Assembly (NCBI GenBank): GCA_900766915.1
Contig: CAAFXE010000057.1
Location: 30,513-94,512, forward strand
From: Lachnospiraceae bacterium
Lineage (GTDB): Bacteria > Bacillota > Clostridia > Lachnospirales > Lachnospiraceae
Direction of reading: 5' to 3'
Length of the DNA stretch: 64,000 nt
Of this stretch, positions 25,464-33,692 are shown in pieces. The notes below the pieces were generated by a model that worked only from the letters and a program-made list of their open reading frames with translations, made no database searches and was not told the DNA's origin. The stretch's first letter is position 1. The number at the start of each line of letters is the position of its first letter. Position numbers and translations under genes: made by a program.

Positions 25464-26324
25464 ATGGATATGCAGATTTATTTTCCCCATTTGGGGATCT
25501 TCCTGGAGCATGTAGGGAAAAGCTTTTCCGTATTCGGGTTTGAGATCGCCTATTACGGCTGTACCATGGCATTGGGAATCCTGGTGGGGTATCTTCTGGC
25601 AGCCAGAGAGGCAAAACGAACCGGTCAGAACCCGGAGGATTATCTGGATATGCTGCTGTATGCAGTGATCTTTGCTCTGGTAGGTGCCAGAATCTATTAT
25701 GTGGTATTTAGCTGGGACAATTATAAAAATGATCTTTTAAGCATTTTTAATCTCCGTCAGGGAGGACTCGCCATTTACGGAGGCATCATCGGTGCATTCC
25801 TTACGGTCTATATCTTTACGAAGAAAAGAAAGCTTTCCTATACAAAGATGTTAGATACTGCCTGTGTAGGACTGGTAGCAGGTCAGATTATCGGCAGATG
25901 GGGCAACTTCTTTAACAGAGAGGCCTTTGGAGATTATAGTAACGGTCTGTTTGCCATGCAGCTTCCGGTATCGGTAGTGCGTAAGGGTGAGATTACTCAG
26001 AAAATGTGGGACAATCTTCAGACGATAAACGGAATCGATTTTATCCAGGTACATCCCACATTTCTATATGAAGGTTTGTGGAATCTGGGAGTGCTCTTAT
26101 TCCTTTACTGGTATCGTGACCGCAAAAAATTCCAGGGTGAACTGGTATTATGGTATCTGACTCTCTATGGAGCAGGAAGATTTTGGATTGAAGCACTTCG
26201 TACAGACCAGCTGCTGATTCCGGGAATCGGATTTCCGGTATCTCAGCTTTTGGGAGCAGTTCTTGCATTAGCAGGTCTGTTGGTGATTTTTGCAGGACAT
26301 CAAAAACATAAGAATCATTCATAA
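25464..26324 (+). CDS. lgt: Prolipoprotein diacylglyceryl transferase
   Basis: Lgt is an integral membrane enzyme that moves diacylglycerol from phosphatidylglycerol to the lipobox cysteine of prolipoproteins. It is 286 residues with about seven membrane segments. The family signature is QIIGRWGNFFNREAFG near residue 140, with the conserved Arg and Asn; GLAIYGGIIGA precedes it and YLTLYGAGRFWIEALRTDQL follows. The start ATG is weakly preceded by GGGGA. It is followed by a strong terminator before mraZ. Confidence 0.95.
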   Translation: MDMQIYFPHLGIFLEHVGKSFSVFGFEIAYYGCTMALGILVGYLLAAREAKRTGQNPEDYLDMLLYAVIFALVGARIYYVVFSWDNYKNDLLSIFNLRQGGLAIYGGIIGAFLTVYIFTKKRKLSYTKMLDTACVGLVAGQIIGRWGNFFNREAFGDYSNGLFAMQLPVSVVRKGEITQKMWDNLQTINGIDFIQVHPTFLYEGLWNLGVLLFLYWYRDRKKFQGELVLWYLTLYGAGRFWIEALRTDQLLIPGIGFPVSQLLGAVLALAGLLVIFAGHQKHKNHS

Positions 26325-26367
26325 CTGTCCGGAAACTGTTTTGAAGCATCTGGAACAGTTCCAAACA

Positions 26368-26413
26368 AAAAAACCGTGAAATCGGCAAACAAGCTGATTT
26401 TACGGTTTTTTTG
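26368..26413 (+). terminator. Intrinsic terminator between lgt and the dcw cluster
   Basis: A stem of about 13 pairs (AAACCGTGAAATC with GATTTTACGGTTT, plus GGC/GCT inside) followed by seven T residues. Confidence 0.88.
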
Positions 26414-26475
26414 TTTAAATCTATCAGAACTTAAGAAATTCTTCATGGAAAATTATTGAAATTATAAAAAAGCAC

Positions 26476-26504
26476 TTGCAATCGGGAAAGTGGTATTGTA
26501 AACT
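26476..26504 (+). promoter_or_regulatory. Candidate promoter of the dcw cluster
   Basis: TTGCAA (26476-26481), 17-base spacer, TAAACT (26499-26504), directly before the MraZ repeat boxes. Confidence 0.55.
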
Positions 26505-26510
26505 GTGTTT

Positions 26511-26576
26511 GTGGAGAAAAGTGGTGAAAAGTGGAGTGCCAGTGGAGATAAGTGGAGCGCTTTGGTGAAAGTGGGT
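26511..26576 (+). promoter_or_regulatory. MraZ operator repeats
   Basis: GTGGAG or GTGGTG boxes begin at 26511, 26521, 26531, 26542 and 26552, with weaker GGTG/GTGGGTG at about 26564 and 26571. They are in direct orientation with about 10-base spacing, one helical turn. This matches the direct-repeat operators that MraZ uses to repress its own operon in other bacteria. Confidence 0.85.
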
Positions 26577-27018
26577 GATTGCATTGTTCAATGGAGAATA
26601 CAATCATACGATCGATACAAAAGGCAGGCTGATTATTCCTTCAAAATTTCGTGAAGAGCTTGGAGAACAATTCATGATGACAAGAGGGTTGGACGGCTGC
26701 TTATTTCTGTTTCCAATGGATGAATGGCACGCACACGAGGAGAAACTGAAAAAACTTCCTATGGCGGATAAAAATGCACGTGCATTCAGCAGATTTTTTA
26801 CAGCGGGTGCCACTCTTTGTGAACTGGATAAACAGGGAAGAATTCTGGTTCCGGGGAGTTTAAGGGAATTTGCAAAGATTGATAAAGAAGTCATTTTTGC
26901 AGGACTTCTGACCCGTATAGAATTATGGAGTAAGGAACGCTACGAAGAAATCAATAACTACGATAATATGGATGAAATTGCTGAACAGCTTGGCATTAAT
27001 CTGAATTTTAGTATATAG
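26575..27018 (+). CDS. mraZ: Transcriptional regulator MraZ
   Basis: A 147-residue protein made of two AbrB-like swapped-hairpin domains, with the repeated D-x-x-GR motif: [17 protein letters not shown] near residue 15 and [15 protein letters not shown] near residue 85. MraZ forms a ring of subunits that binds direct repeats upstream of the dcw operon and represses it. The GTG start at 26575 gives the short N-terminus [13 protein letters not shown]; a TTG three codons on is possible. It heads the division and cell wall cluster. Confidence 0.93.
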   Translation: MIALFNGEYNHTIDTKGRLIIPSKFREELGEQFMMTRGLDGCLFLFPMDEWHAHEEKLKKLPMADKNARAFSRFFTAGATLCELDKQGRILVPGSLREFAKIDKEVIFAGLLTRIELWSKERYEEINNYDNMDEIAEQLGINLNFSI

Positions 27019-27028
27019 AGGAAAATGC

Positions 27029-27973
27029 ATGGAATTTAATCACAAATCAGTTTTACTTTTTGAAACCGTAGACAGCCTGAATGTGAAACCTGATGGCATC
27101 TACGTGGATGGTACTTTAGGAGGCGGAGGTCATTCTTTCCAGATTTTAAAAAGATTGGGCGATGGCGGTCGTCTGATTGGAATTGATCAGGATGAAGATG
27201 CCCTAAAGGCGGCAGGAGAACGACTTGCCATTTTTGGAGAAAAGGTGACAACAGTCCGCAGTAATTATTGTCATATGAAGCAGGTACTGCACGATCTTGG
27301 AATCCAAAGGGTATCCGGTATTGTGCTGGATCTGGGAGTATCCTCCTATCAGCTGGACGAGCCGGAAAGGGGCTTTACTTACAGAGAAGATGTTCCATTG
27401 GATATGCGAATGGACAGAAGAAATCCAAAGACAGCCAAAAACATTGTAAACGAATACAGTGAGATGGAGCTGTTTCGCATCATCAGAGATTATGGTGAAG
27501 ATAAATTTGCCAAAAATATTGCAAAGCATATTGTGGCAGCCAGAGAAAAGAAAGAGATTGAAACTACAGGAGAGCTGATCGAGATCATTAAGGCGGCGAT
27601 TCCTGCAAAGGTCAGAGCAACCGGAGGACATCCGGCAAAGAAAACCTTCCAGGCAATTCGTATTGAATTAAATGCAGAGCTTGAAGTGCTGCAAAGTTCC
27701 CTGGATGATATGATCGATCTTTTGGAGGATGGAGGAAGAATCAGTATCATTACCTTCCATTCCTTAGAAGACAGGATCGTAAAGACAATTTTTAAAACAA
27801 ATGAAAATCCTTGTACATGCCCGAGCCATTTTCCGGTGTGTGTGTGTGGTAAAAAGCCGAAGGGTAAGGTCATTACAAGGAAACCCATTGTTCCGGGAGA
27901 TGAGGAACTGGAATACAACAGCAGAGCCAAAAGTGCAAAGCTGAGAGTATTTGAAAGAATCAGGGAAGATTAG
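27029..27973 (+). CDS. rsmH: 16S rRNA (cytosine(1402)-N4)-methyltransferase
   Basis: A 314-residue RsmH (MraW) enzyme that methylates N4 of C1402 in the 16S rRNA P site. It has the methylase glycine loop [38 protein letters not shown], the central helical domain, [21 protein letters not shown] sequence, and the C-terminal [15 protein letters not shown] and [12 protein letters not shown] motifs. Position between mraZ and ftsL is the standard dcw order. Length is as expected. Confidence 0.97.
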   Translation: MEFNHKSVLLFETVDSLNVKPDGIYVDGTLGGGGHSFQILKRLGDGGRLIGIDQDEDALKAAGERLAIFGEKVTTVRSNYCHMKQVLHDLGIQRVSGIVLDLGVSSYQLDEPERGFTYREDVPLDMRMDRRNPKTAKNIVNEYSEMELFRIIRDYGEDKFAKNIAKHIVAAREKKEIETTGELIEIIKAAIPAKVRATGGHPAKKTFQAIRIELNAELEVLQSSLDDMIDLLEDGGRISIITFHSLEDRIVKTIFKTNENPCTCPSHFPVCVCGKKPKGKVITRKPIVPGDEELEYNSRAKSAKLRVFERIRED

Positions 27974-27984
27974 AGGTGATACCC

Positions 27985-28491
27985 ATGGCACAGACAGCGG
28001 TAAACAGAAGAACAACTACATATACGGCTAAGATGCATGGGAATACAGCAAGAAATATTTATGAGGTACCACGTCATCCGGAAAGACCGGAAGGACCGGT
28101 AGCTGTTCCGAGAAGAAAACAAAAACAGGAAAACAATACCCTGAGCATTCCTTATTGCATTTTTCTGGGACTTGCCTGTGTACTGACGTTGACACTGGGT
28201 GCATATTATCTGCAGCAGCAGGCCCTTTGTACAGGAAGTCAGAAGACCATTGCAAGTCTGGAAAGCAAGCTGGCGGAACTAAAGAAAGTCAATGCAGATG
28301 AACTTAACCGTATCGAATCCTCTGTGAACCTGGAAGAAATTCGAGATATTGCCATGAACGAGCTGGGAATGGTTTACGCCACAGGTGACAATGTGATTCT
28401 TTATGATAATACAACTCAGAATTATGTAAGTCAGCATCAGGAAATCCCCAGGGAGGATGGTTCTGCATTAAAAAGTGTATTTGGTAAATAA
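27985..28491 (+). CDS. ftsL: FtsL-like cell division protein
   Basis: A 168-residue single-pass protein. It has a basic proline- and arginine-rich cytoplasmic stretch of about 50 residues, one membrane segment (residues about 54-74), a short coiled coil (IASLESKLAELKKVNADELN), and the ILYD/VY pattern with IRDIAMNELGM that is typical of FtsL/septum-formation initiators. FtsL bridges the PBP and FtsQ/DivIC complex at the septum. Sequence conservation of the family is low, so the call rests on topology and position between rsmH and the PBP. ATG at 27985 has an AGAGGTG site. Confidence 0.82.
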   Translation: MAQTAVNRRTTTYTAKMHGNTARNIYEVPRHPERPEGPVAVPRRKQKQENNTLSIPYCIFLGLACVLTLTLGAYYLQQQALCTGSQKTIASLESKLAELKKVNADELNRIESSVNLEEIRDIAMNELGMVYATGDNVILYDNTTQNYVSQHQEIPREDGSALKSVFGK

Positions 28492-28511
28492 TCAGGAAAA
28501 GAAAAATTGAG

Positions 28512-28552
28512 GTAACTATTCAGTATTCCACTGGAAGGTACGAAACAGTTAC
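28512..28552. repeat. Short version of the interspersed hairpin element
   Basis: GTAACTATTCAGTA and the end CAGTTAC bracket a 41-base unit, with TCCACTGGA in the centre. It looks like the outer ends of the 131-base elements joined with the interior lost. It lies between ftsL and the first PBP gene. Confidence 0.65.
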
Positions 28553-28567
28553 GGGCAGGTTTTTAGT

Positions 28568-30865
28568 GTGACAAGTAAGGAATACAAAAAGAAACAAAAA
28601 ATCAATAACAGAATGAAACAAAAGCTGGCACTCATGTTTATCGTGATCGTGCTGGCTTTGGTTGGTTTAAGCATCAGAATCGTATATATCAATAAAACCA
28701 ATGGGGAGAAATACACGAAAAAGGTGCTTCAGCAGCAGGAAAGCAATAGTCTGACTTTGGCTTACCGCCGTGGGGATATCTATGACCGGAATGGCACCAT
28801 TCTGGCCACCAGTGAAAAGGTCTATAATGTGATCCTTGACCCCAAGGTGCTGACAGAGTATGAGAAAAACAAAAAAGGCTGTGTGGATGCAACCCTGAGC
28901 GCTCTTTCAGAATATTTCAGCTATACGAAAGCGGAGCTTCAGGAAATCTACAACAAAAAGAAGACAAGCAGTTATGTGGTTTTGGAAAAACAGAAAACCA
29001 AAGATGAGATATCGGAAATCCAGGCTTTGATGGAGGAAAAGGACTCCCTGGTGAAAGGGGTCTGGTTTGAAGAAGGGTATAAAAGAAAATATCCATACGA
29101 CTCTCTTGGCTGTAATGTAATAGGGTATACAGTTTCCGGTAACGTGGGTCAGTATGGGATCGAGGAATACTACTCCAGTACTTTAAACGGAACCAACGGA
29201 AGAAGCTATACCTATCTGAATGACAAGCTGGAATCCGAAAAGGTCATCCATGAGGCTGAGGATGGCTACAGCGTGATGTCGACTATCGATGTGACCATTC
29301 AGGGATTTGTTGAGCAAGCCATTGACAGCTTTATGGAAAGGTACACCAATGCATACCGGGATGGCGATGGAGCAAAAACCGCAGCCTGCATTGTGATGGA
29401 TCCAAGAAACGGTGAGATCCTTGCCATGGCAAGCAACCGGAAATATGATTTAAACCAGCCCTATGATCTGGTGGCAAACGGTGTCATTACCGAAGAACAG
29501 GAAGCGGCCATTGATGCAGAAGTGGCTGTATATCAGGAAAAGCTGAAGGCTTTACAGGAAGAAAAGGAAAAGGTCTATGCGACGCTTTCTGAAGAAGCAA
29601 AGAAAGAGATGGATGCACAGCTGAAGGAATATGAGGAAAAAGCAAATCAGAAATATCAGCTGTTAAATGATCTTTGGAGAAACTTCTGTGTCAGTGATAC
29701 CTATGAACCGGGTTCTACGGTAAAGCCAATGACAGTGGCAGGTGCCATCGAGTCCGGAAGCATCAACCTGACAGATGGTTATTACTGTGATGGCTCTCAG
29801 GTGGTAGTACCGGGACAAAAGCCGATCCATTGTGCGAAACGTTCCGGCCATGGAATGATCTCTTTGGAAGGTTCCATTATGTTTTCCTGCAATGATGCCC
29901 TGATGCAGATTGCAGCAAAAATGGGTTATGACAATTTTGTAAAATACCAGAGACTCTTTAACTTTGGCCTTCGTACCGGTATCGATCTTCCGGGCGAGTC
30001 CAGAACGGATACTGTTGTTTATTATGTAGGGGACGATGCTCCTTATGAAAACTTAAAGATCGGCCCATCAGAGCTTGCCACCTGTTCCTTTGGACAGGGC
30101 TTTAATACAAGCATGATTCAGGTGGCCAGTGCGTTTTCTTCTGTCATCAACGGCGGTTACTATTATCAGCCTCATGTGGTGAAAAAGATCATGGATACCC
30201 ATGGCGGTGTGGTGGAAGAAAATGAAGGAAAGCTGCTTCGGACAACCATCTCACCGGAAACCAGTGCGGTGGTAAAGAAATACCTGTACAGCACCATGTA
30301 TGGTTCTCCGGATGCCAATGGAAACAATGCCACCGGTAAGAAGGCAAGAATTGCCGGATATGCCATGGGCGGAAAGACCGGTACTGCCCAGAAGATTCCC
30401 CGTGGAAACGGAAATTATCTGGTATCCTTTATCGGTTACGCACCTTATGATGATCCGCAGGTTGTCTGCTATGTGATCGTAGATGAACCAAATGCTGCAT
30501 ATCAGGCTACCAGCTCCTTTGCTCAGGAGATCTGGAAGGAAGTTATGCAAAAAACCCTGCCGTATCTGAATATTTATGAGACGGAAGAGCCACCTGCAGA
30601 TATGATTGATGAGTACAATGCGACTCATACCCAGAAGGTGGAGGAAACTGATGTGGCAGATACAGAAGATGGAAATACAGAAGAAAAGCCGAAGGATGAA
30701 GTCATCATTGATCCACAGACCGGAGAGGAGGTAAAACCGCCGGATGTTTCGGGGGATCCTTCTATTGATCAGGAAACCGGAATGTTAAAGGATCTTACGC
30801 AGGATGATGATTATCCAAGCGATATTCTCATCAACGTCCAGCCATCGGCAGATGATCCTGAATAA
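28568..30865 (+). CDS. Penicillin-binding protein 2-type transpeptidase (FtsI-like)
   Basis: A 765-residue class B PBP that cross-links septal or elongation peptidoglycan. It has a short basic cytoplasmic tail, one membrane segment (about residues 18-40), a PBP dimer domain with YRRGDIYDRNGTILAT, and a transpeptidase domain. The catalytic SxxK is STVK at 383-386, SxN is SCN at 440-442, and KTGT is at 603-606. A glutamate/lysine-rich coiled-coil insert of about 60 residues (about 310-372) lies between the conserved RKYDLNQP and LWRNFCVSDTYEPG parts. An acidic tail (residues about 660-765) ends the protein, with no PASTA domain. GTG start; the 41-base repeat lies 15 bases upstream. It may correspond to FtsI/PBP2B. 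Confidence 0.93.
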   Translation: MTSKEYKKKQKINNRMKQKLALMFIVIVLALVGLSIRIVYINKTNGEKYTKKVLQQQESNSLTLAYRRGDIYDRNGTILATSEKVYNVILDPKVLTEYEKNKKGCVDATLSALSEYFSYTKAELQEIYNKKKTSSYVVLEKQKTKDEISEIQALMEEKDSLVKGVWFEEGYKRKYPYDSLGCNVIGYTVSGNVGQYGIEEYYSSTLNGTNGRSYTYLNDKLESEKVIHEAEDGYSVMSTIDVTIQGFVEQAIDSFMERYTNAYRDGDGAKTAACIVMDPRNGEILAMASNRKYDLNQPYDLVANGVITEEQEAAIDAEVAVYQEKLKALQEEKEKVYATLSEEAKKEMDAQLKEYEEKANQKYQLLNDLWRNFCVSDTYEPGSTVKPMTVAGAIESGSINLTDGYYCDGSQVVVPGQKPIHCAKRSGHGMISLEGSIMFSCNDALMQIAAKMGYDNFVKYQRLFNFGLRTGIDLPGESRTDTVVYYVGDDAPYENLKIGPSELATCSFGQGFNTSMIQVASAFSSVINGGYYYQPHVVKKIMDTHGGVVEENEGKLLRTTISPETSAVVKKYLYSTMYGSPDANGNNATGKKARIAGYAMGGKTGTAQKIPRGNGNYLVSFIGYAPYDDPQVVCYVIVDEPNAAYQATSSFAQEIWKEVMQKTLPYLNIYETEEPPADMIDEYNATHTQKVEETDVADTEDGNTEEKPKDEVIIDPQTGEEVKPPDVSGDPSIDQETGMLKDLTQDDDYPSDILINVQPSADDPE

Positions 30866-30876
30866 TGAAACGTAAG

Positions 30877-30923
30877 ACCTCATAAAATGAATCTAAGCAG
30901 GTTCATTTTATGAGGTTCTTTTT
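30877..30923 (+). promoter_or_regulatory. Hairpin that contains the ribosome site of the second PBP gene
   Basis: A perfect 15-base-pair stem (30877-30891 with 30902-30916, ten-base loop) is followed by TCTTTTT. It reads as a terminator, yet GAGG (30912-30915), the only ribosome site for the ATG at 30924, lies inside the right arm. Translation or transcription of the second PBP may be limited by this fold. Confidence 0.7.
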
Positions 30924-32663
30924 ATGTTTCCCAAAACAAAAACCTATCATAGAAGAAAGATCGTCATTGTTTTTTTCATAAGTGTTTTGATGCTGATGAC
31001 GCTTCTTGGGAGGCTGGTATACTTAATGGTATTTCAGTCGGATTATTATCAGGAAAAGGCGGATGCCCTCCATGAGAGGGAGCGAAGCATCAAAGCGGCC
31101 AGAGGAAAGATCTTAGATCGAAACGGTGTTGTGCTGGCTACCAACCGGACGGTCTGTACGGTGTCGGTCATTCACAGCCAGATCAAAGATCCGGAAAAGG
31201 TGATCAGTACGCTGTGCAGGGAGCTGGGACTTTCGGAGGAAACTGTACGAAAACGGGTAGAAAAGGTGAGCTCCATCGAAAGGATCAAGGCAAATGTGGA
31301 TAAGGAAACAGGAGACAGGATCCGGGAGTATGATCTGGCAGGTGTGAAGGTGGATGAGGACTTTAAAAGATATTATCCCTTTGATACGGTTGCATCCAAG
31401 GTGCTGGGATTTACCGGTGGAGATAATCAGGGAATCATCGGACTGGAGGTCTATTATGAAAAATATTTAAAAGGGATCGACGGAACGATTCTGACCCAGA
31501 CTGATGCCAGAGGAATCGAGCTTGATGGAGAAGCAGAAGAAAGGGTGGAGGCAGTGGCAGGAAATGACCTCTATCTGACTCTGGATTATAACATTCAGAT
31601 GTACTGCGAACAGGCTGCCAAAAAAGTGTTGGAGGAAAAAGAGGCAGAATATGTATCGGTGGTGATTATGAATCCCCAGGATGGTTCTATTTATGCCAAT
31701 GTGAATGTGCCCGAATTTGACTTAAACAATCCCTTTGTACTGCCGGAAGGAATGGATGCTTCCTCTATGACCCAGCAGCAGAAAAATGATGCCTTAAACC
31801 GAATGTGGCGTAACCAGAGTGTCAATGATACCTATGAGCCAGGCTCTACTTTTAAGATCATTACTGCCACACTTGCACTGGAGAAAGGGGTTGTCAAAAA
31901 GGAGGATACCTTTTCCTGTCCTGGTTTTGCTATCGTGGAGGACCGTAAGATCCGGTGCCATAAAGTCCGGGGGCATGGAACAGAAACCTTTGTGCAGGGA
32001 ATCTATAATTCCTGTAACCCGGTCTTCATCAATGTTGGCATGAGGGTAGGCGTATCAGATTTTTATGACGGCATGAAAAATATAGGTCTGCTTTCCCGGA
32101 CCGGGATCGATATTCCGGGAGAAGCAGGAACCATCATGCATAAAAAAGAGACCATCGGCCCGGTAGAGCTTGCTACCATGTCCTTTGGACAGTCCTTTCA
32201 GATCACGCCCATGCAGCTTGCAGCAACGGTAAGTTCTATTATCAATGGCGGAAACCGGGTGACGCCGCATTTTGCAGGGGAGATTCGGGATACGGAAGGT
32301 CAGCTTGTAAAGACCTTTCAATATGAAACGAAATCCATCATCTCAGAAGAAACCTCTCAAACGATGCGGGAACTTTTAGAAGGTGTTGTGGCAGAGGGCG
32401 GAGGCTCCAAAGGACAGGTGGAAGGCTACCGTGTCGGTGGAAAGACTGCCACTTCCCAGACACTTCCAAGAAGTGCCCATCAGTATATTTCTTCTTTTAT
32501 CGGCTTTGCTCCGGCAGATGATCCACAGGTACTTGGGCTGGTGATCATTGCAAAGCCTACGGGAGTATATTATGGGGGAACTATAGCCGCCCCGGTACTC
32601 CAGAGCATTTTTGAAAACATTTTGCCTTATTTGGGGATAGAAACAGTTGAAACAACTGGATAA
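30924..32663 (+). CDS. Penicillin-binding protein 2-type transpeptidase (SpoVD-like)
   Basis: A 579-residue class B PBP with a basic cytoplasmic tail, one membrane segment (about residues 12-34), a dimer domain (IKAARGKILDRNGVVLATNR) and a transpeptidase domain. SxxK is STFK at 308-311 and SxN is SCN at 363-365. The third motif reads KTAT at 507-510, with Ala where KTG is usual. The region from residue 362 to the end is duplicated at 37437-38093. In related genomes the second PBP of the dcw cluster is SpoVD, which builds spore cortex, but no PASTA domain is present. The coding sequence looks intact. Its ribosome site is inside a hairpin. I think its 3' third came from the inserted DNA (see findings). 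Confidence 0.92.
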   Translation: MFPKTKTYHRRKIVIVFFISVLMLMTLLGRLVYLMVFQSDYYQEKADALHERERSIKAARGKILDRNGVVLATNRTVCTVSVIHSQIKDPEKVISTLCRELGLSEETVRKRVEKVSSIERIKANVDKETGDRIREYDLAGVKVDEDFKRYYPFDTVASKVLGFTGGDNQGIIGLEVYYEKYLKGIDGTILTQTDARGIELDGEAEERVEAVAGNDLYLTLDYNIQMYCEQAAKKVLEEKEAEYVSVVIMNPQDGSIYANVNVPEFDLNNPFVLPEGMDASSMTQQQKNDALNRMWRNQSVNDTYEPGSTFKIITATLALEKGVVKKEDTFSCPGFAIVEDRKIRCHKVRGHGTETFVQGIYNSCNPVFINVGMRVGVSDFYDGMKNIGLLSRTGIDIPGEAGTIMHKKETIGPVELATMSFGQSFQITPMQLAATVSSIINGGNRVTPHFAGEIRDTEGQLVKTFQYETKSIISEETSQTMRELLEGVVAEGGGSKGQVEGYRVGGKTATSQTLPRSAHQYISSFIGFAPADDPQVLGLVIIAKPTGVYYGGTIAAPVLQSIFENILPYLGIETVETTG

Positions 32664-32669
32664 ACGATG

Positions 32670-32706
32670 ATTCCGTTCTGTTAGAAATAGCAGAACGGAA
32701 TTTTTT
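32670..32706 (+). terminator. Intrinsic terminator after the second PBP
   Basis: ATTCCGTTCTG and CAGAACGGAAT with a ten-base loop (32670-32680 with 32691-32701), followed by T residues. It separates the dcw operon from the insert. Confidence 0.88.
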
Positions 32707-32899
32707 AGCTATATGGGGAGTTTATTCTTAAAATCTTTAGAAATTCTCTGTTTGTGACATGTGTGTTTTCTGTTTTGTGTGATATAGTCTTCTTGGAGAT
32801 GTGGATGGGCTCATTACTCAATGGAAACCTTTTCAATTTCTGAAGTTGGAACTATTCAAATGAAGCATTCCGTATTAACGCTATCTTTAGCAATACAAA

Positions 32900-33310
32900 A
32901 TGAGTGATATAAATAGAAATAGTCAAGACGTTGGGAAATATAAAGTTGTATCAAACGAAATGCTAGGATATGCTTTTTTCTTTGATGATGAAGGAAAGAT
33001 AATTGGATCACCAGAGTATAAAATACTGGAGCCTAATGTTGTGTGTACTACTCATTATTGTGTGTATAAAACATTTGATAATATAAATGAGGCAGAGAGT
33101 CTAATAAGTTATTTGTATAGCAAGCTGATCAGGTTTGTTACTGCATTCACTTTAACAGGTACGACAACATCAAAAGCAGAGTTCTGGCGTTTTGTCCCAG
33201 CCCCCGGTTCCTTCGATCACATCTTCACCGATGAAGAACTCTACAAAGCCTTCAATCTACCTCAGAAATACATAGAGGTCATCGAATCAGTCATCAAAGA
33301 ACGCAAATAA
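32900..33310 (+). pseudogene. C-terminal remnant of a restriction-modification DNA methylase/nuclease
   Basis: A 136-codon frame with no ribosome site. Its end, FWRFVPAPGSFDHIFTDEELYKAFNLPQKY (seen in parts such as FTDEELYKAFNLP and VIESVIKER), resembles the C-terminus of Eco57I-like and related adenine-specific restriction-modification enzymes, where FVP...TDEELYKKYNL...IE is common. The body of such a protein (methylase motifs) is absent, so this is a fragment. The last 130 bases are more C-rich than the first 270, which may mark a join between two pieces. It lies just inside the left end of the insert. Confidence 0.55.
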
Positions 33311-33334
33311 AACTTGGCAGTGCACTGCCAAGTT
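33311..33334. other. Perfect 24-base palindrome after the methylase remnant
   Basis: AACTTGGCAGTG followed directly by its reverse complement CACTGCCAAGTT. It has no T tail and no loop, so it is not a standard terminator; it could be a protein-binding or recombination site. The rest of 33335-33692 is AT-rich with no gene seen. The ribosome site of the surface protein is AAGGAGGA at 33681-33688. Confidence 0.6.
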
Positions 33335-33692
33335 GCACTTCCAAGAAAACCAACCTGAAGGAAATTTTGTTGTACGTTTTAAATACCTTGAATACTTCTA
33401 TATCCCAAACCCCTACCCGAAATCATACATTTCATTTAGTAAGAGGTAATTTTATTTTTTATATTTTTAAAATAAATAAAACCATTAAGAACTGCCACAG
33501 ACCTTGGGCATGTGTATATTAAGGCTTCTGTGTAGATTTAGAAGCTGTGTAGGTTTGGAGAACTGGACAACAAAACATGTAGTAAAATAATTAAGTTGAC
33601 AGACAACAAAATTATGCTAACATTGTAATATCAAATTCAATACATATTGTTTAAAACAAAAGCATATCAAAAATTTTAATAAGGAGGAAGAT

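Noticed and set aside
26511..26576. Short repeats taken as a CRISPR-like array
   Set aside because: Units of six bases every 10 bases directly before mraZ fit the MraZ operator and not a CRISPR.
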